From Mycobacterium nebraskense (GTDB lineage Bacteria > Actinomycetota > Actinomycetes > Mycobacteriales > Mycobacteriaceae), in contig NZ_LQPH01000081.1 in NCBI RefSeq assembly GCF_002102255.1, positions 83,336-147,335 of the forward strand: a stretch of 64,000 bases of DNA, written 5' to 3'. Made by a program: the position numbers and the translations under genes. A model generated the notes under the pieces. The model was not told where the DNA came from and searched no databases. It saw only the letters and a program-made list of their open reading frames with translations. Shown piece by piece: positions 41,389 through 49,110 of the stretch (position 1 is the first letter of the stretch; each line of letters opens with the position of its first letter).

Positions 41389-42011
41389 GTGACGGTGACA
41401 TTCATTCGATGGTGATCGCGTCGGACTATCGTGTGCCCGATCCCAGCCGGGTATGGCCGCTGCTCGAGCGCAGGAAGGCGGCGCTGGCCGACATCGGCGC
41501 CCACCACGTCCTGGTCTACACCTCGACGCATGACTACGGCCGGGTGCTGGTGATGATCGGAGTCCACAGCCGCGAGCCGATCGTGGAGTTGCTGCGTTCG
41601 CGGGTCTTCTTCGACTGGTTCGACGCGGCCGGCGTCGACGACATTCCCGCGGTCTTCGCCGGTGAGATCGTCGACAGGTTCGTTCCGGCGCCCACCGCGA
41701 CTCCGGAGGCGCCCGGCGTGGTGGTCGCCACCATCGCCTCCGTCCACGACGTGTCGGCCCTCACCGCCGAAGTTGCCTCGGCCACGGACAGATTCGTCGC
41801 GGCCGGCATCCGCAAGACCTGGATCTTCCAGGCCTTCGACGATGAGCACGAGGTGCTGATCATGTCGGAGTTGCCCGACGAAGAGAGCGCGCGGCGGTGG
41901 ATCGAGCATCCTGACGCCGCGGCCGAGTGGATATCGGGCGCCGGAGTGGGGCCCTACCCGCCGATATTCGTCGGCCGATTCACCAACATGATGCGCATCG
42001 AGGCGGACTGA
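41385..42011 (+). CDS. Two-domain dimeric alpha/beta-barrel-like protein, unknown function
   Basis: A 208-residue protein (from TTG 41385) or 200 residues (from ATG 41409). It seems to hold two copies of a ferredoxin-like alpha/beta domain. The first has HHVLVYTSTHDYGRVLVMIGV; the second has KTWIFQAFDDEHEVLIMSELPDEESARRWIEHPDAAAEW. The latter resembles stress-response A/B-barrel or EthD-like domains. The TTG overlaps the ligase stop and has AAGGA ten bases upstream. Such proteins follow acyl-CoA ligase genes in mycobacteria and may be auxiliary. Function not known. Confidence 0.72.
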   Translation: MSDGDIHSMVIASDYRVPDPSRVWPLLERRKAALADIGAHHVLVYTSTHDYGRVLVMIGVHSREPIVELLRSRVFFDWFDAAGVDDIPAVFAGEIVDRFVPAPTATPEAPGVVVATIASVHDVSALTAEVASATDRFVAAGIRKTWIFQAFDDEHEVLIMSELPDEESARRWIEHPDAAAEWISGAGVGPYPPIFVGRFTNMMRIEAD

Positions 42012-42023
42012 GCGGCGGCCTCG

Positions 42024-42209
42024 ATGTTCGTGTGCCTGTGTAACGGAGTTACCAGCCAAACGGTGACCGAGGCGGTCGAAGCCGGCGCCTGCACGACCAA
42101 GGACGTCGCACAGGCCTGCGGGGCGGGCGCCGACTGCGGGCGCTGCCGGCGAACCGTCCAGGCGATGCTGCGCTCACCGAACCCGAACGGCGAAACCCGG
42201 CCCAGCTGA
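42024..42209 (+). CDS. Bacterioferritin-associated ferredoxin-like [2Fe-2S] protein
   Basis: A 61-residue Bfd-like protein. The four cysteines are in FVCLCNG (C4, C6) and in GADCGRCRR (C38, C41), the C-x-C...C-x2-C pattern of Bfd [2Fe-2S] domains. The N-terminal FVCLCNGVTSQTV is close to classic Bfd. Bfd reduces iron in bacterioferritin, but no bfr gene is in the window, and small Bfd domains also serve in other electron-transfer enzymes. It lies 12 bp after the preceding gene and converges on kdc. Confidence 0.85.
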   Translation: MFVCLCNGVTSQTVTEAVEAGACTTKDVAQACGAGADCGRCRRTVQAMLRSPNPNGETRPS

Positions 42210-42219
42210 CGCAGTGCTC

Positions 42220-43911
42220 TTAGCGGCGAACGCTGCCGTCGGGCGACATCGGCTGGACGAGTTCGACGAGCAGCGGCGGGATTTCGAGCCGCGGTAAGAC
42301 CACCTCGACGAGCACCATGCTGTCTCGGTGCTGCGCGGCGGCGGTCAAGGCGTCATCGAGCTCACCGTAGGTCTGCACCCGGAACGCCAGGTGATTGGCG
42401 ACCCCCAGCGCGTTGGGGAGGTCCGTCCACTTCCAATTCACGATGTCGTTGTAGGGCGCCGTCTCTCCATGGATCGCCCGCTCGACGGTGTAGCCATCGT
42501 TGTTGACCACCACGATGACCGGGGACAGGCCCTCCCGCGAGAAGTTGCCGAGCTCTTGGACGGTCAGTTGCGCGGCGCCGTCGCCGATCAGCAACACGGT
42601 CCGGCGGTCCGGATGTGCCACCCCGGCACCCAGCGCCGCGGGCAGCGTGTAACCGATTGAGCCCCATAGTGGTTGGCCGATGAATGTCACGCCTTGCGGC
42701 AAGCGGTGGTCGGCCATGCCGTAAAAGGAGGTGCCCTGGTCGGCGAGGACCACGTTGCCCGGCGTGAGGGCTACGCAGAGGCGGTCCCACAGCATCTCTT
42801 GCGTCAGCGGTTGATCGCGCGAAGGGGGTGGGGGCAGGTCGTCGGCGGGCGGCGACGCCACCGGCGGTGACGTGATCGGGCGCCGGGTCAGGATGGTGGC
42901 CAGCGCCTCCAGCGCGGCGCCCATCTCCAGCGGCGCGAAGACCTCGCCGGCCACACTGCTCTGGTACTGCCCGACGTCGATGGTCCGCGCCGGGTCGATC
43001 CGCTGGCTGAAGAAGCCGCTGACCATGTCGGTGAACACCACGCCGGCGGTCACCAGAACCGGTGCCTCCTCGATCGCCGTGCGCACCGCTGGGGCGCTGG
43101 CCGATCCGGCGTAGATCCCCAGGTAGTTGGGTGAGCTTTCGTCCAGCAGGCTCTTACCCCACATCAGGGTCGCGTAGGGCACCACGTCGGCCGCCAGAAG
43201 CGCCTCGAGTTCTTTGACCACCTGCAGCCGGTGAACCAGCAAGTCGGCCAGCACGGTCAGCTGGTGGTCGGCGATGAGTTCGGAGGCGGCCTCGACGAAC
43301 AGTGACAGCGCGCGCGGGCTGGTGCCGCCGGTGTAGCGGGGTAGTGGGTCACCGGGCGGTTCGGTGGGGAAGCGGGCCACATCGGTGGAGAGCAGGATGT
43401 ACCCGGGCCGCTTCTGCTCGCGCACCTCGGACAGCACCCGGTCGATCTCCCGGCGGGCGGTCGCGGGCATGAGGTTGGCTTGGGCACAGGTGATCTCGCG
43501 GCTGATCCGGAAGAAGTGCTCGAAGTCTCCGTCGCCGAGCGAGTGGTGCAGCGCGCGCCGGGTGCCCTGCGCGTCTTTGGAGGGGCCACCGACGATGTGC
43601 ACGACGGGCACCTGCTCGGCATAACTGCCCGCGATCGCGTTGGCCGCTGACAGTTCACCCACACCGAAAGTCGTTACCACTGCCGACATTCCGCGCAGCC
43701 GACCGTATCCGTCGGCGGCGTAGCCGGCGTTTAGCTCGTTGGCGTTGCCCACCCAGCGGATGGTGGGGTGGGCGACGATGTGGTCGAGGAATTCCAGGTT
43801 GTAGTCGCCGGGAACGCCGAAGATCTCGGTCACGCCGAGCTCGGCGAGGCGGTCCAACAGGTAGTCACCGACGGTGTAGACGGGCTCGGTCGCGGCGTCA
43901 TTCACAAGCAC
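42220..43911 (-). CDS. kdc: Alpha-keto-acid (indolepyruvate/pyruvate) decarboxylase
   Basis: A 563-residue thiamine-diphosphate enzyme, orthologue by order and sequence of Rv0853c (pdc/kdc) of M. tuberculosis. The N-terminal catalytic Glu is in [17 protein letters not shown], the HH pair is in [15 protein letters not shown], and the ThDP/Mg motif is [29 protein letters not shown]. Family work showed decarboxylation of branched-chain and aromatic 2-keto acids. The start is GTG 43909-43911; a second GTG two codons in is possible. It is divergent from the SRPBCC gene. Confidence 0.94.
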   Translation of the reverse strand: MLVNDAATEPVYTVGDYLLDRLAELGVTEIFGVPGDYNLEFLDHIVAHPTIRWVGNANELNAGYAADGYGRLRGMSAVVTTFGVGELSAANAIAGSYAEQVPVVHIVGGPSKDAQGTRRALHHSLGDGDFEHFFRISREITCAQANLMPATARREIDRVLSEVREQKRPGYILLSTDVARFPTEPPGDPLPRYTGGTSPRALSLFVEAASELIADHQLTVLADLLVHRLQVVKELEALLAADVVPYATLMWGKSLLDESSPNYLGIYAGSASAPAVRTAIEEAPVLVTAGVVFTDMVSGFFSQRIDPARTIDVGQYQSSVAGEVFAPLEMGAALEALATILTRRPITSPPVASPPADDLPPPPSRDQPLTQEMLWDRLCVALTPGNVVLADQGTSFYGMADHRLPQGVTFIGQPLWGSIGYTLPAALGAGVAHPDRRTVLLIGDGAAQLTVQELGNFSREGLSPVIVVVNNDGYTVERAIHGETAPYNDIVNWKWTDLPNALGVANHLAFRVQTYGELDDALTAAAQHRDSMVLVEVVLPRLEIPPLLVELVQPMSPDGSVRR

Positions 43912-43954
43912 GACGGTACCTGTCGAATCTATTCCGGGCGGGACGCCGTTTCAG

Positions 43955-43967
43955 TATCGTGCGGGCC
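43955..43967 (+). promoter_or_regulatory. Leaderless promoter -10 element (TATCGT)
   Basis: TATCGT (43955-43960), then seven bases, then ATG 43968. It is the same geometry as at the two other SRPBCC genes downstream. No Shine-Dalgarno is present. Confidence 0.55.
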
Positions 43968-44411
43968 ATGGCAATCAGCGAATCCCGCGAAGTAGTCATC
44001 GAAGCAACGCCCCAGGAGATCCTGGACGTCATTGCAGATTTCGATTCCCTGAAGGATTGGTCGTCGGCCCATCAGAGCGCCGAAGTGCTCAACACCGGAG
44101 ACGACGGGCTGCCCAGGGAAGTGAAGATGAAGGTCAAGACGGCGGGCATCACCGACGAGCAAGTGGTGGCCTACACCTGGGGGGACAACACCGTGAGCTG
44201 GACGTTGGTCAGCTCCGGTGCGCAGCGTGCCCAGGACGGGAAGTACGTGTTGACGCCCGAGGGTGACAAGACCCGGGTGAAATTCGACTTCACCGTCGAC
44301 CCGACGGTCCCGCTACCGGGCTTCGTGCTGAAGCGGGTCGTGAAGGGCTCGATGGAGACGGCGACCGACGGCCTGCGCAAGCAGGTACTGAAGGTGAAGA
44401 AGGGCCGATAG
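43968..44411 (+). CDS. SRPBCC (START-like) family protein, Rv0854 homologue
   Basis: A 147-residue START-like protein of the polyketide cyclase/dehydrase type. The N-terminal REVVIEATPQEILDVIADFDSLKDW is the family opening, and VKFDFTVDPTVPLPGFVLKRVVKGSMETA forms the end strand and long C-terminal helix that close the hydrophobic cavity. Such proteins bind lipids or aromatic ligands. It is the first of three paralogues in the region (Rv0854, Rv0856, Rv0857 in M. tuberculosis) and lies 5 bp upstream of far. Confidence 0.89.
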   Translation: MAISESREVVIEATPQEILDVIADFDSLKDWSSAHQSAEVLNTGDDGLPREVKMKVKTAGITDEQVVAYTWGDNTVSWTLVSSGAQRAQDGKYVLTPEGDKTRVKFDFTVDPTVPLPGFVLKRVVKGSMETATDGLRKQVLKVKKGR

Positions 44412-44416
44412 CCACG

Positions 44417-45496
44417 GTGGGCGACGGCGGGCCCCTGGCCGGGGTGAAGGTTATCGAGCTCGGCGGGATCGGACCGGGGCCGCATGCGGGGATGATGCTG
44501 GCCGACCTCGGGGCCGACGTGGTGCGGGTGCGGCGCCCCGGCGGCCTCACGATGCCGCCCGAGGACCGGGATCTGCTGCATCGCGGGAAGCGGATCGTCG
44601 ACCTGGACGTCAAAACGCAGCCTCAGGCGCTGCTCGATCTCGCCGCCAAAGCCGACGTGCTGCTGGATTGTTTCCGGCCGGGCACCTGCGAGCGACTCGG
44701 CATCGGTCCCGACGAGTGCGCGGCGGTCAATCCACGACTGATCTTCGCGCGGATCACCGGCTGGGGACAGGACGGGCCGCTGGCCCGGACGGCGGGCCAC
44801 GACATCAACTACCTGTCGCAGACCGGCGCGCTGTCCGCGCTGGGCTACGCCGACCGGCCCCCGATGCCGCCGCTGAATCTGGTCGCCGACTTCGGCGGCG
44901 GTTCGATGCTGGTGCTGCTCGGCATCGCGGTCGCGCTGTATGAGCGGGAACGTTCGGGCAAAGGGCAGGTCATCGACGCGGCGATGGTGGACGGCGTCAG
45001 CCTGCTCGCGCAGATGATGTGGACCATGAAGTCGACTGGGGCGCTGCGCGACCGGCGCGAATCGTTTCTGCTCGACGGCGGCGCCCCGTTCTACCGCTGC
45101 TATGAGACCGCCGACGGCAGATACATGGCCGTCGGCGCCATCGAGCCGCAATTCTTCGCGGCACTGCTGACGGGGCTCGGCCTGTCGCCCGACGAGGTGC
45201 CCGGCCAGCTCGACATCGGGTCCTATCCACAGATGTACGACGCCTTCGCGAAACGGTTCGCCAGCCGGACCCGTGATGACTGGACGGCCATTTTCGCCGG
45301 CACCGATGCGTGCGTCACTCCGGTATTGACGTGGAGCGAAGCAGCGGCCGACGATCACTTGAGGACACGGTCCACTGTGATCACCGCCCACGGCGTCGAC
45401 CAGGCCGCGCCCGGTCCGCGCTTCTCGCGCACCCCGGCCGCACCGGTCGGGCGGCCGCCGACGGCCACCACACCCCTTTCCGAAATCGACTGGTAG
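44417..45496 (+). CDS. far: Alpha-methylacyl-CoA racemase / CoA transferase family protein (far, Rv0855 homologue)
   Basis: A 359-residue family III CoA transferase of the racemase branch. LAGVKVIELGGIGPGPHAGMMLADLGADVVRV is the N-terminal signature. In racemases the acid-base pair is a His and an Asp; these match the GHDINYLSQTGAL and LVADFGGGSM segments here. It would interconvert 2R and 2S methyl-branched acyl-CoA esters, needed before beta-oxidation of methyl-branched fatty acids and sterol side chains. The GTG start is 5 bp after the SRPBCC stop. It is distinct from the CoA transferase at 17795-19000. Confidence 0.92.
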   Translation: MGDGGPLAGVKVIELGGIGPGPHAGMMLADLGADVVRVRRPGGLTMPPEDRDLLHRGKRIVDLDVKTQPQALLDLAAKADVLLDCFRPGTCERLGIGPDECAAVNPRLIFARITGWGQDGPLARTAGHDINYLSQTGALSALGYADRPPMPPLNLVADFGGGSMLVLLGIAVALYERERSGKGQVIDAAMVDGVSLLAQMMWTMKSTGALRDRRESFLLDGGAPFYRCYETADGRYMAVGAIEPQFFAALLTGLGLSPDEVPGQLDIGSYPQMYDAFAKRFASRTRDDWTAIFAGTDACVTPVLTWSEAAADDHLRTRSTVITAHGVDQAAPGPRFSRTPAAPVGRPPTATTPLSEIDW

Positions 45497-45540
45497 ACAA
45501 CCAGTTACGCCGAACCGGTGCGCGCCGGGGCCGGCGTTGC

Positions 45541-45553
45541 TAGGTTGAGCTCA
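45541..45553 (+). promoter_or_regulatory. Leaderless promoter -10 element (TAGGTT)
   Basis: TAGGTT (45541-45546) is followed by seven bases and GTG 45554. It sets the start codon of the SRPBCC gene and implies a leaderless mRNA. Confidence 0.6.
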
Positions 45554-46009
45554 GTGGCCGTAAAAGCATCACGCGAATTTGTCGTCGACGCGCCGCCAGA
45601 AGTGGTCATGGAGGCGCTGACAGATGTCGGCGTCCTATCGTCGTGGTCACCACTACACAAACACATCGAAGTGATCGACCGTTATCCCGACGGTCGACCC
45701 CACCACGTCAAGACCACGATCAAGATTCTGGGGCTCGTCGACAAAGAGATCCTGGAATATCACTGGGGTCCCGATTGGGTTGTCTACGACGCCAAAGGAA
45801 CTTCCCAGCAGCATGGTCAGCATGTCGAGTACAACCTCAAGCCCGAGGGCGTCGACAAGACCCGGGTGCGCTTCGATGTCACGGTCGAACCCGGCCGGCC
45901 CATGCCTGCCTTCATCGTCCGGCGCGCGAGCGAAAGCGTTCTCGACTCAGCGGTAAAGGGATTGTGCGAATTGGTAAAGCGCTTCAGCGGTTCGGCCGAC
46001 GCGGAATAG
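45554..46009 (+). CDS. SRPBCC (START-like) family protein, Rv0856 homologue
   Basis: A 151-residue START-like ligand-binding protein. It opens with SREFVVDAPPEVVMEALTDVGVLSSWSPLHKHIEVID and carries YHWGPDWVVYDA and the C-terminal helix IVRRASESVLDSAVKGLCELVKRF. It is very similar in layout to the next gene, sharing DGRPHHVK, EYHWGPDW, QQHGQH and DKTRVRF. The GTG start follows a leaderless promoter. Ligand unknown; probably a lipid or acyl group. Confidence 0.88.
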   Translation: MAVKASREFVVDAPPEVVMEALTDVGVLSSWSPLHKHIEVIDRYPDGRPHHVKTTIKILGLVDKEILEYHWGPDWVVYDAKGTSQQHGQHVEYNLKPEGVDKTRVRFDVTVEPGRPMPAFIVRRASESVLDSAVKGLCELVKRFSGSADAE

Positions 46010-46054
46010 TCCGCCACTTCCCTTTTTCTCCTTCGTCAGCGGCTGAGCGATTGC

Positions 46055-46067
46055 TAACTTATTAGCA
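46055..46067 (+). promoter_or_regulatory. Leaderless promoter -10 element inside a TGCTAA dyad
   Basis: TAACTT (46055-46060) lies seven bases before GTG 46068. It is embedded in the perfect inverted repeat TGCTAA-CTTA-TTAGCA, which could also be a regulator site. Confidence 0.58.
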
Positions 46068-46517
46068 GTGGCCGTTCAAGCATCGTCGGAAATCGTCATT
46101 GACGCGCCTCCGGAAGTGATCATGGAGGCGCTGGCCGACATGGACGCCGTGCCGTCATGGTCGGCGGTGCACAAGCGGGTCGAAGTCGTCGACAAGCACC
46201 CCGACGGGCGACCCCACCACGTGAAGGTCACCATCGCAGTGACCGGCATCCACGACACCGAACTGCTCGAGTACCACTGGGGGCCGGACTGGATGGTGTG
46301 GGACGCCGCCAAGACCCCGCAACAACACGGCCAGCATGGCGAGTACAACTTGAGTCGGGTGGGCGACGACAAGACCCGGGTGCGATTCACCATCACGGTC
46401 GAGCCGTGGGCGCCGCTGCCGGAGTTCTGGGTCAACCGGGCCCGCAAGAAGATCCTCCACTCCGCGCTGGAGGGTCTGCGTAAGCGCGTGATCGAGGGCT
46501 TCGGCCCGGCCAGGTAG
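46068..46517 (+). CDS. SRPBCC (START-like) family protein, Rv0857 homologue
   Basis: A 149-residue START-like protein, a recent-looking paralogue of the preceding gene. It shares the pattern SSEIVIDAPPEVIMEALADMDAVPSWSAVHKRVEVVDKHPDGRPHHVK, then EYHWGPDWMVWDAAKTPQQHGQHGEY, and ends with a long helix (VNRARKKILHSALEGLRKRV). The GTG start is fixed by the leaderless -10 element. It converges on dapC with an 8-bp gap. Confidence 0.88.
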   Translation: MAVQASSEIVIDAPPEVIMEALADMDAVPSWSAVHKRVEVVDKHPDGRPHHVKVTIAVTGIHDTELLEYHWGPDWMVWDAAKTPQQHGQHGEYNLSRVGDDKTRVRFTITVEPWAPLPEFWVNRARKKILHSALEGLRKRVIEGFGPAR

Positions 46518-46525
46518 CCAGCCGG

Positions 46526-47704
46526 TCACCGCAGGACGGCCAGCCGCCTGATCGCCTCGTCGAGGGTGTCGTCGCGTTTGCAGAATGTGAAGCGCACCAA
46601 GTGATTCCACACTTCGGCTTGCGCGGAGGCGTGCGCCGCGGCCGGATCGCAGAAGGGCGAGAGCGGAATGGCCGCCACACCCGCCTTTTCCGGTAGCGCC
46701 GCGCAGAACGCGGTGCTGTCGCCGTAGCCGAGGGGGCGCGGGTCGGCGCACAGGAAGTACGTGCCGGCGCTGTCGTGCACCTCGAAGCCGATCTCGGACA
46801 GTCCGGCGGCCAGCCGGTCGCGACGGGCCGCCAAGGAGCGGCGAAGCTCGGCCACCCACGCGTCCTCGGTGTCGAGCGCGAGAGCCACCGCCGGCTGGAA
46901 CGGCGCGCCGCCGACATAGCTCAGATACTGCTTCGCCGCGCGCACCCCGGCGATGAGTTGTGCTGGGCCGCAAGCCCATCCGATCTTCCAGCCGGTGCAG
47001 TTGAACATCTTGGCCGCGCTGGAGATGGTGACCGTCCGCTCGGCCATGCCGTCCAAGCCGGCCAACGGCAGATGCCGATGGTCGTCAAACACCAGGTGCT
47101 CGTACACCTCGTCGGTGATGACCAAGAGATCGGCGGCGACCGCGACCTCCGCGATGGCGGTCAGCTCGGCCGCGCTGAGCACCGTCCCGGTCGGGTTGTG
47201 CGGTGAGTTGACGATCAGCGCGCGGGTGCGTGGCGTCACCGCCCGGCGCAGTGCGTCGGCGTCCAGGGCGAAGCCGCGGCCGTGCGGGACCAGGGGCACG
47301 GCCACCCGGTGGGCGCCGGCCATCGCCACCACCGGCGAGTAGGAGTCGTAGAACGGCTCGATGAGCAGGACCTCCGAGCCGGGCTCGACCAGGCCGAGCA
47401 CCGCGGATGCGATGGCCTCGGTCGCCCCGACCGTCACCAGCACCTCGGTGTCGGGGTCGTACTCGATGCCGAAGTGCCGCCGCCGCTGGGCGGCGATGGC
47501 GTGCCGCAGCGGCGCCACGCCGATGCCGGGCGGGTACTGGTTGTTCCCCTCCGCGATGGCGTCTTGGGCTGCCTTCAACATGGCCGCCGGCCCGTCCTCG
47601 TCGGGGAAACCCTGGCCGAGGTTGACCGCGCCGACCCGCGCGGCCAGCGCCGACATCTCGGCGAACACCGTGGTCGCGTACGGACGCAGTCGCGACACCG
47701 TCAT
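46526..47704 (-). CDS. dapC: Aminotransferase class I/II, N-succinyldiaminopimelate aminotransferase (DapC, Rv0858c)
   Basis: A 392-residue PLP enzyme orthologous to Rv0858c of M. tuberculosis. The PLP lysine is in SSAAKMFNCTGWKIGW, NSPHNPTG is the substrate/PLP motif, and the final arginine is in HLVRFTF. DapC converts N-succinyl-2-amino-6-ketopimelate to N-succinyl-LL-diaminopimelate in lysine and cell-wall synthesis. The ATG at 47702-47704 is preceded at eight bases by TAAGCT on the minus strand, so it is probably leaderless. An in-frame upstream extension is rejected. Divergent from fadA. Confidence 0.93.
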   Translation of the reverse strand: MTVSRLRPYATTVFAEMSALAARVGAVNLGQGFPDEDGPAAMLKAAQDAIAEGNNQYPPGIGVAPLRHAIAAQRRRHFGIEYDPDTEVLVTVGATEAIASAVLGLVEPGSEVLLIEPFYDSYSPVVAMAGAHRVAVPLVPHGRGFALDADALRRAVTPRTRALIVNSPHNPTGTVLSAAELTAIAEVAVAADLLVITDEVYEHLVFDDHRHLPLAGLDGMAERTVTISSAAKMFNCTGWKIGWACGPAQLIAGVRAAKQYLSYVGGAPFQPAVALALDTEDAWVAELRRSLAARRDRLAAGLSEIGFEVHDSAGTYFLCADPRPLGYGDSTAFCAALPEKAGVAAIPLSPFCDPAAAHASAQAEVWNHLVRFTFCKRDDTLDEAIRRLAVLR

Positions 47705-47736
47705 GGTGGTCGAGCTTAGGGGCGCTGACGCCCGAG

Positions 47737-47754
47737 TGTGCGGCCGGCCGCACA
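47737..47754. promoter_or_regulatory. Perfect 18-bp palindrome upstream of fadA
   Basis: TGTGCGGCCGGCCGCACA is a perfect palindrome in the 190-bp dapC/fadA divergent gap, 32 bp from the dapC start. A second short dyad, CCAACC-AACA-GGTTGG, follows at 47800-47815. Either could bind a regulator of fadAB; the site could also be a chance GC palindrome. Confidence 0.4.
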
Positions 47755-47894
47755 GTCGCGTGCGAGGGGGTGAGTATTCGCCGACCAGCGGTGATCGGCC
47801 CAACCAACAGGTTGGCCGGGCACTTTGTTAGGGTGCGGTATCTGGACCTACCTTTAATACGGATCCGAAACCCACTTGCGAAGAGGAACTCGAC

Positions 47895-49106
47895 ATGTCC
47901 GAAGAAGCCTTCATCTATGAGGCCATCCGCACGCCGCGGGGCAAGCAAAGAAACGGCTCGCTGAACGAGGTCAAGCCGCTGAACCTGGTCGTCGGGCTGG
48001 TTGACGAGCTGCGCAGGCGCAACCCCGACCTGGACGAGAACCTGATCAGCGACATGATCCTGGGGTGCGTCTCGCCCGTCGGTGACCAGGGCGGCGACAT
48101 CGCCCGGACCGCGGTGCTGGCCGCGGGGCTGCCCGAGACCACGGGTGGTGTGCAGCTCAACCGGTTCTGCGCCTCGGGCCTCGAGGCCGTCAACACCGCC
48201 GCGCAAAAGGTCCGCTCCGGCTGGGACGACCTGGTGCTGGCCGGCGGTGTCGAGTCGATGAGCCGCGTGCCGATGGGCTCCGACGGCGGCGCCTGGGCGC
48301 TCGACCCCGAGACCAACTACCAGATCGGCTTCGTGCCGCAGGGCATCGGCGCCGACCTGATCGCCACCATCGAGGGCTTCTCGCGCGAGGACGTCGACGC
48401 GTACGCGCTGCGGTCGCAGCAGAAGGCCGCCGAGGCCTGGTCGGGCGGCTACTTCGCCAAGTCGGTGGTGCCGGTGCGCGACCAGAACGGTCTGGTCATC
48501 CTCGACCACGACGAGCACATGCGGCCCGACACCACGATGGAGGGCCTGGCCAAGCTGAAGACCGCGTTCGACGGCATCGGCGAGATGGGCGGCTTCGACG
48601 ACGTGGCGCTGCAGAAGTACCACTGGGTCGAAAAGATCAACCACGTCCACACCGGCGGCAACAGCTCCGGCATCGTCGACGGCGCCGCGCTGGTGCTCGT
48701 CGGCTCCGAGGCCGCCGGCAAGTCGCAGGGCCTGACTCCGCGCGCCCGCATCGTCGCGACCGCCACCAGTGGTGCCGACCCGGTCATCATGCTGACCGGC
48801 CCGACGCCGGCCACCCGCAAGGTGCTGGATCGCGCCGGGCTGACCGTCGACGACATCGACCTGTTCGAACTGAACGAGGCGTTCGCGTCGGTGGTGCTGA
48901 AGTTCCAGAAGGACCTCAACATCCCCGACGAGAAGCTGAACGTCAACGGTGGCGCCATCGCGATGGGCCACCCGTTGGGCGCCACCGGCGCCATGATCAC
49001 CGGCACCATGGTCGACGAGCTCGAGCGCCGCAACGCGCGGCGCGCGCTGATCACACTGTGCATCGGCGGCGGCATGGGTGTCGCCACCATCATTGAGAGG
49101 GTTTAA
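47895..49106 (+). CDS. fadA: Acetyl-CoA C-acyltransferase (FadA, Rv0859), beta subunit of trifunctional enzyme
   Basis: A 403-residue thiolase. The nucleophile is the Cys in [12 protein letters not shown], the histidine motif is [15 protein letters not shown], and the C-terminal acid-base cysteine is in [15 protein letters not shown] is also intact. It is the thiolase half of the mycobacterial trifunctional beta-oxidation complex with FadB. M. tuberculosis FadAB has been crystallised as an alpha2beta2 assembly. The ATG has GAGGAA upstream, and fadB follows after 4 bp. Confidence 0.96.
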   Translation: MSEEAFIYEAIRTPRGKQRNGSLNEVKPLNLVVGLVDELRRRNPDLDENLISDMILGCVSPVGDQGGDIARTAVLAAGLPETTGGVQLNRFCASGLEAVNTAAQKVRSGWDDLVLAGGVESMSRVPMGSDGGAWALDPETNYQIGFVPQGIGADLIATIEGFSREDVDAYALRSQQKAAEAWSGGYFAKSVVPVRDQNGLVILDHDEHMRPDTTMEGLAKLKTAFDGIGEMGGFDDVALQKYHWVEKINHVHTGGNSSGIVDGAALVLVGSEAAGKSQGLTPRARIVATATSGADPVIMLTGPTPATRKVLDRAGLTVDDIDLFELNEAFASVVLKFQKDLNIPDEKLNVNGGAIAMGHPLGATGAMITGTMVDELERRNARRALITLCIGGGMGVATIIERV

Positions 49107-49110
49107 GACC

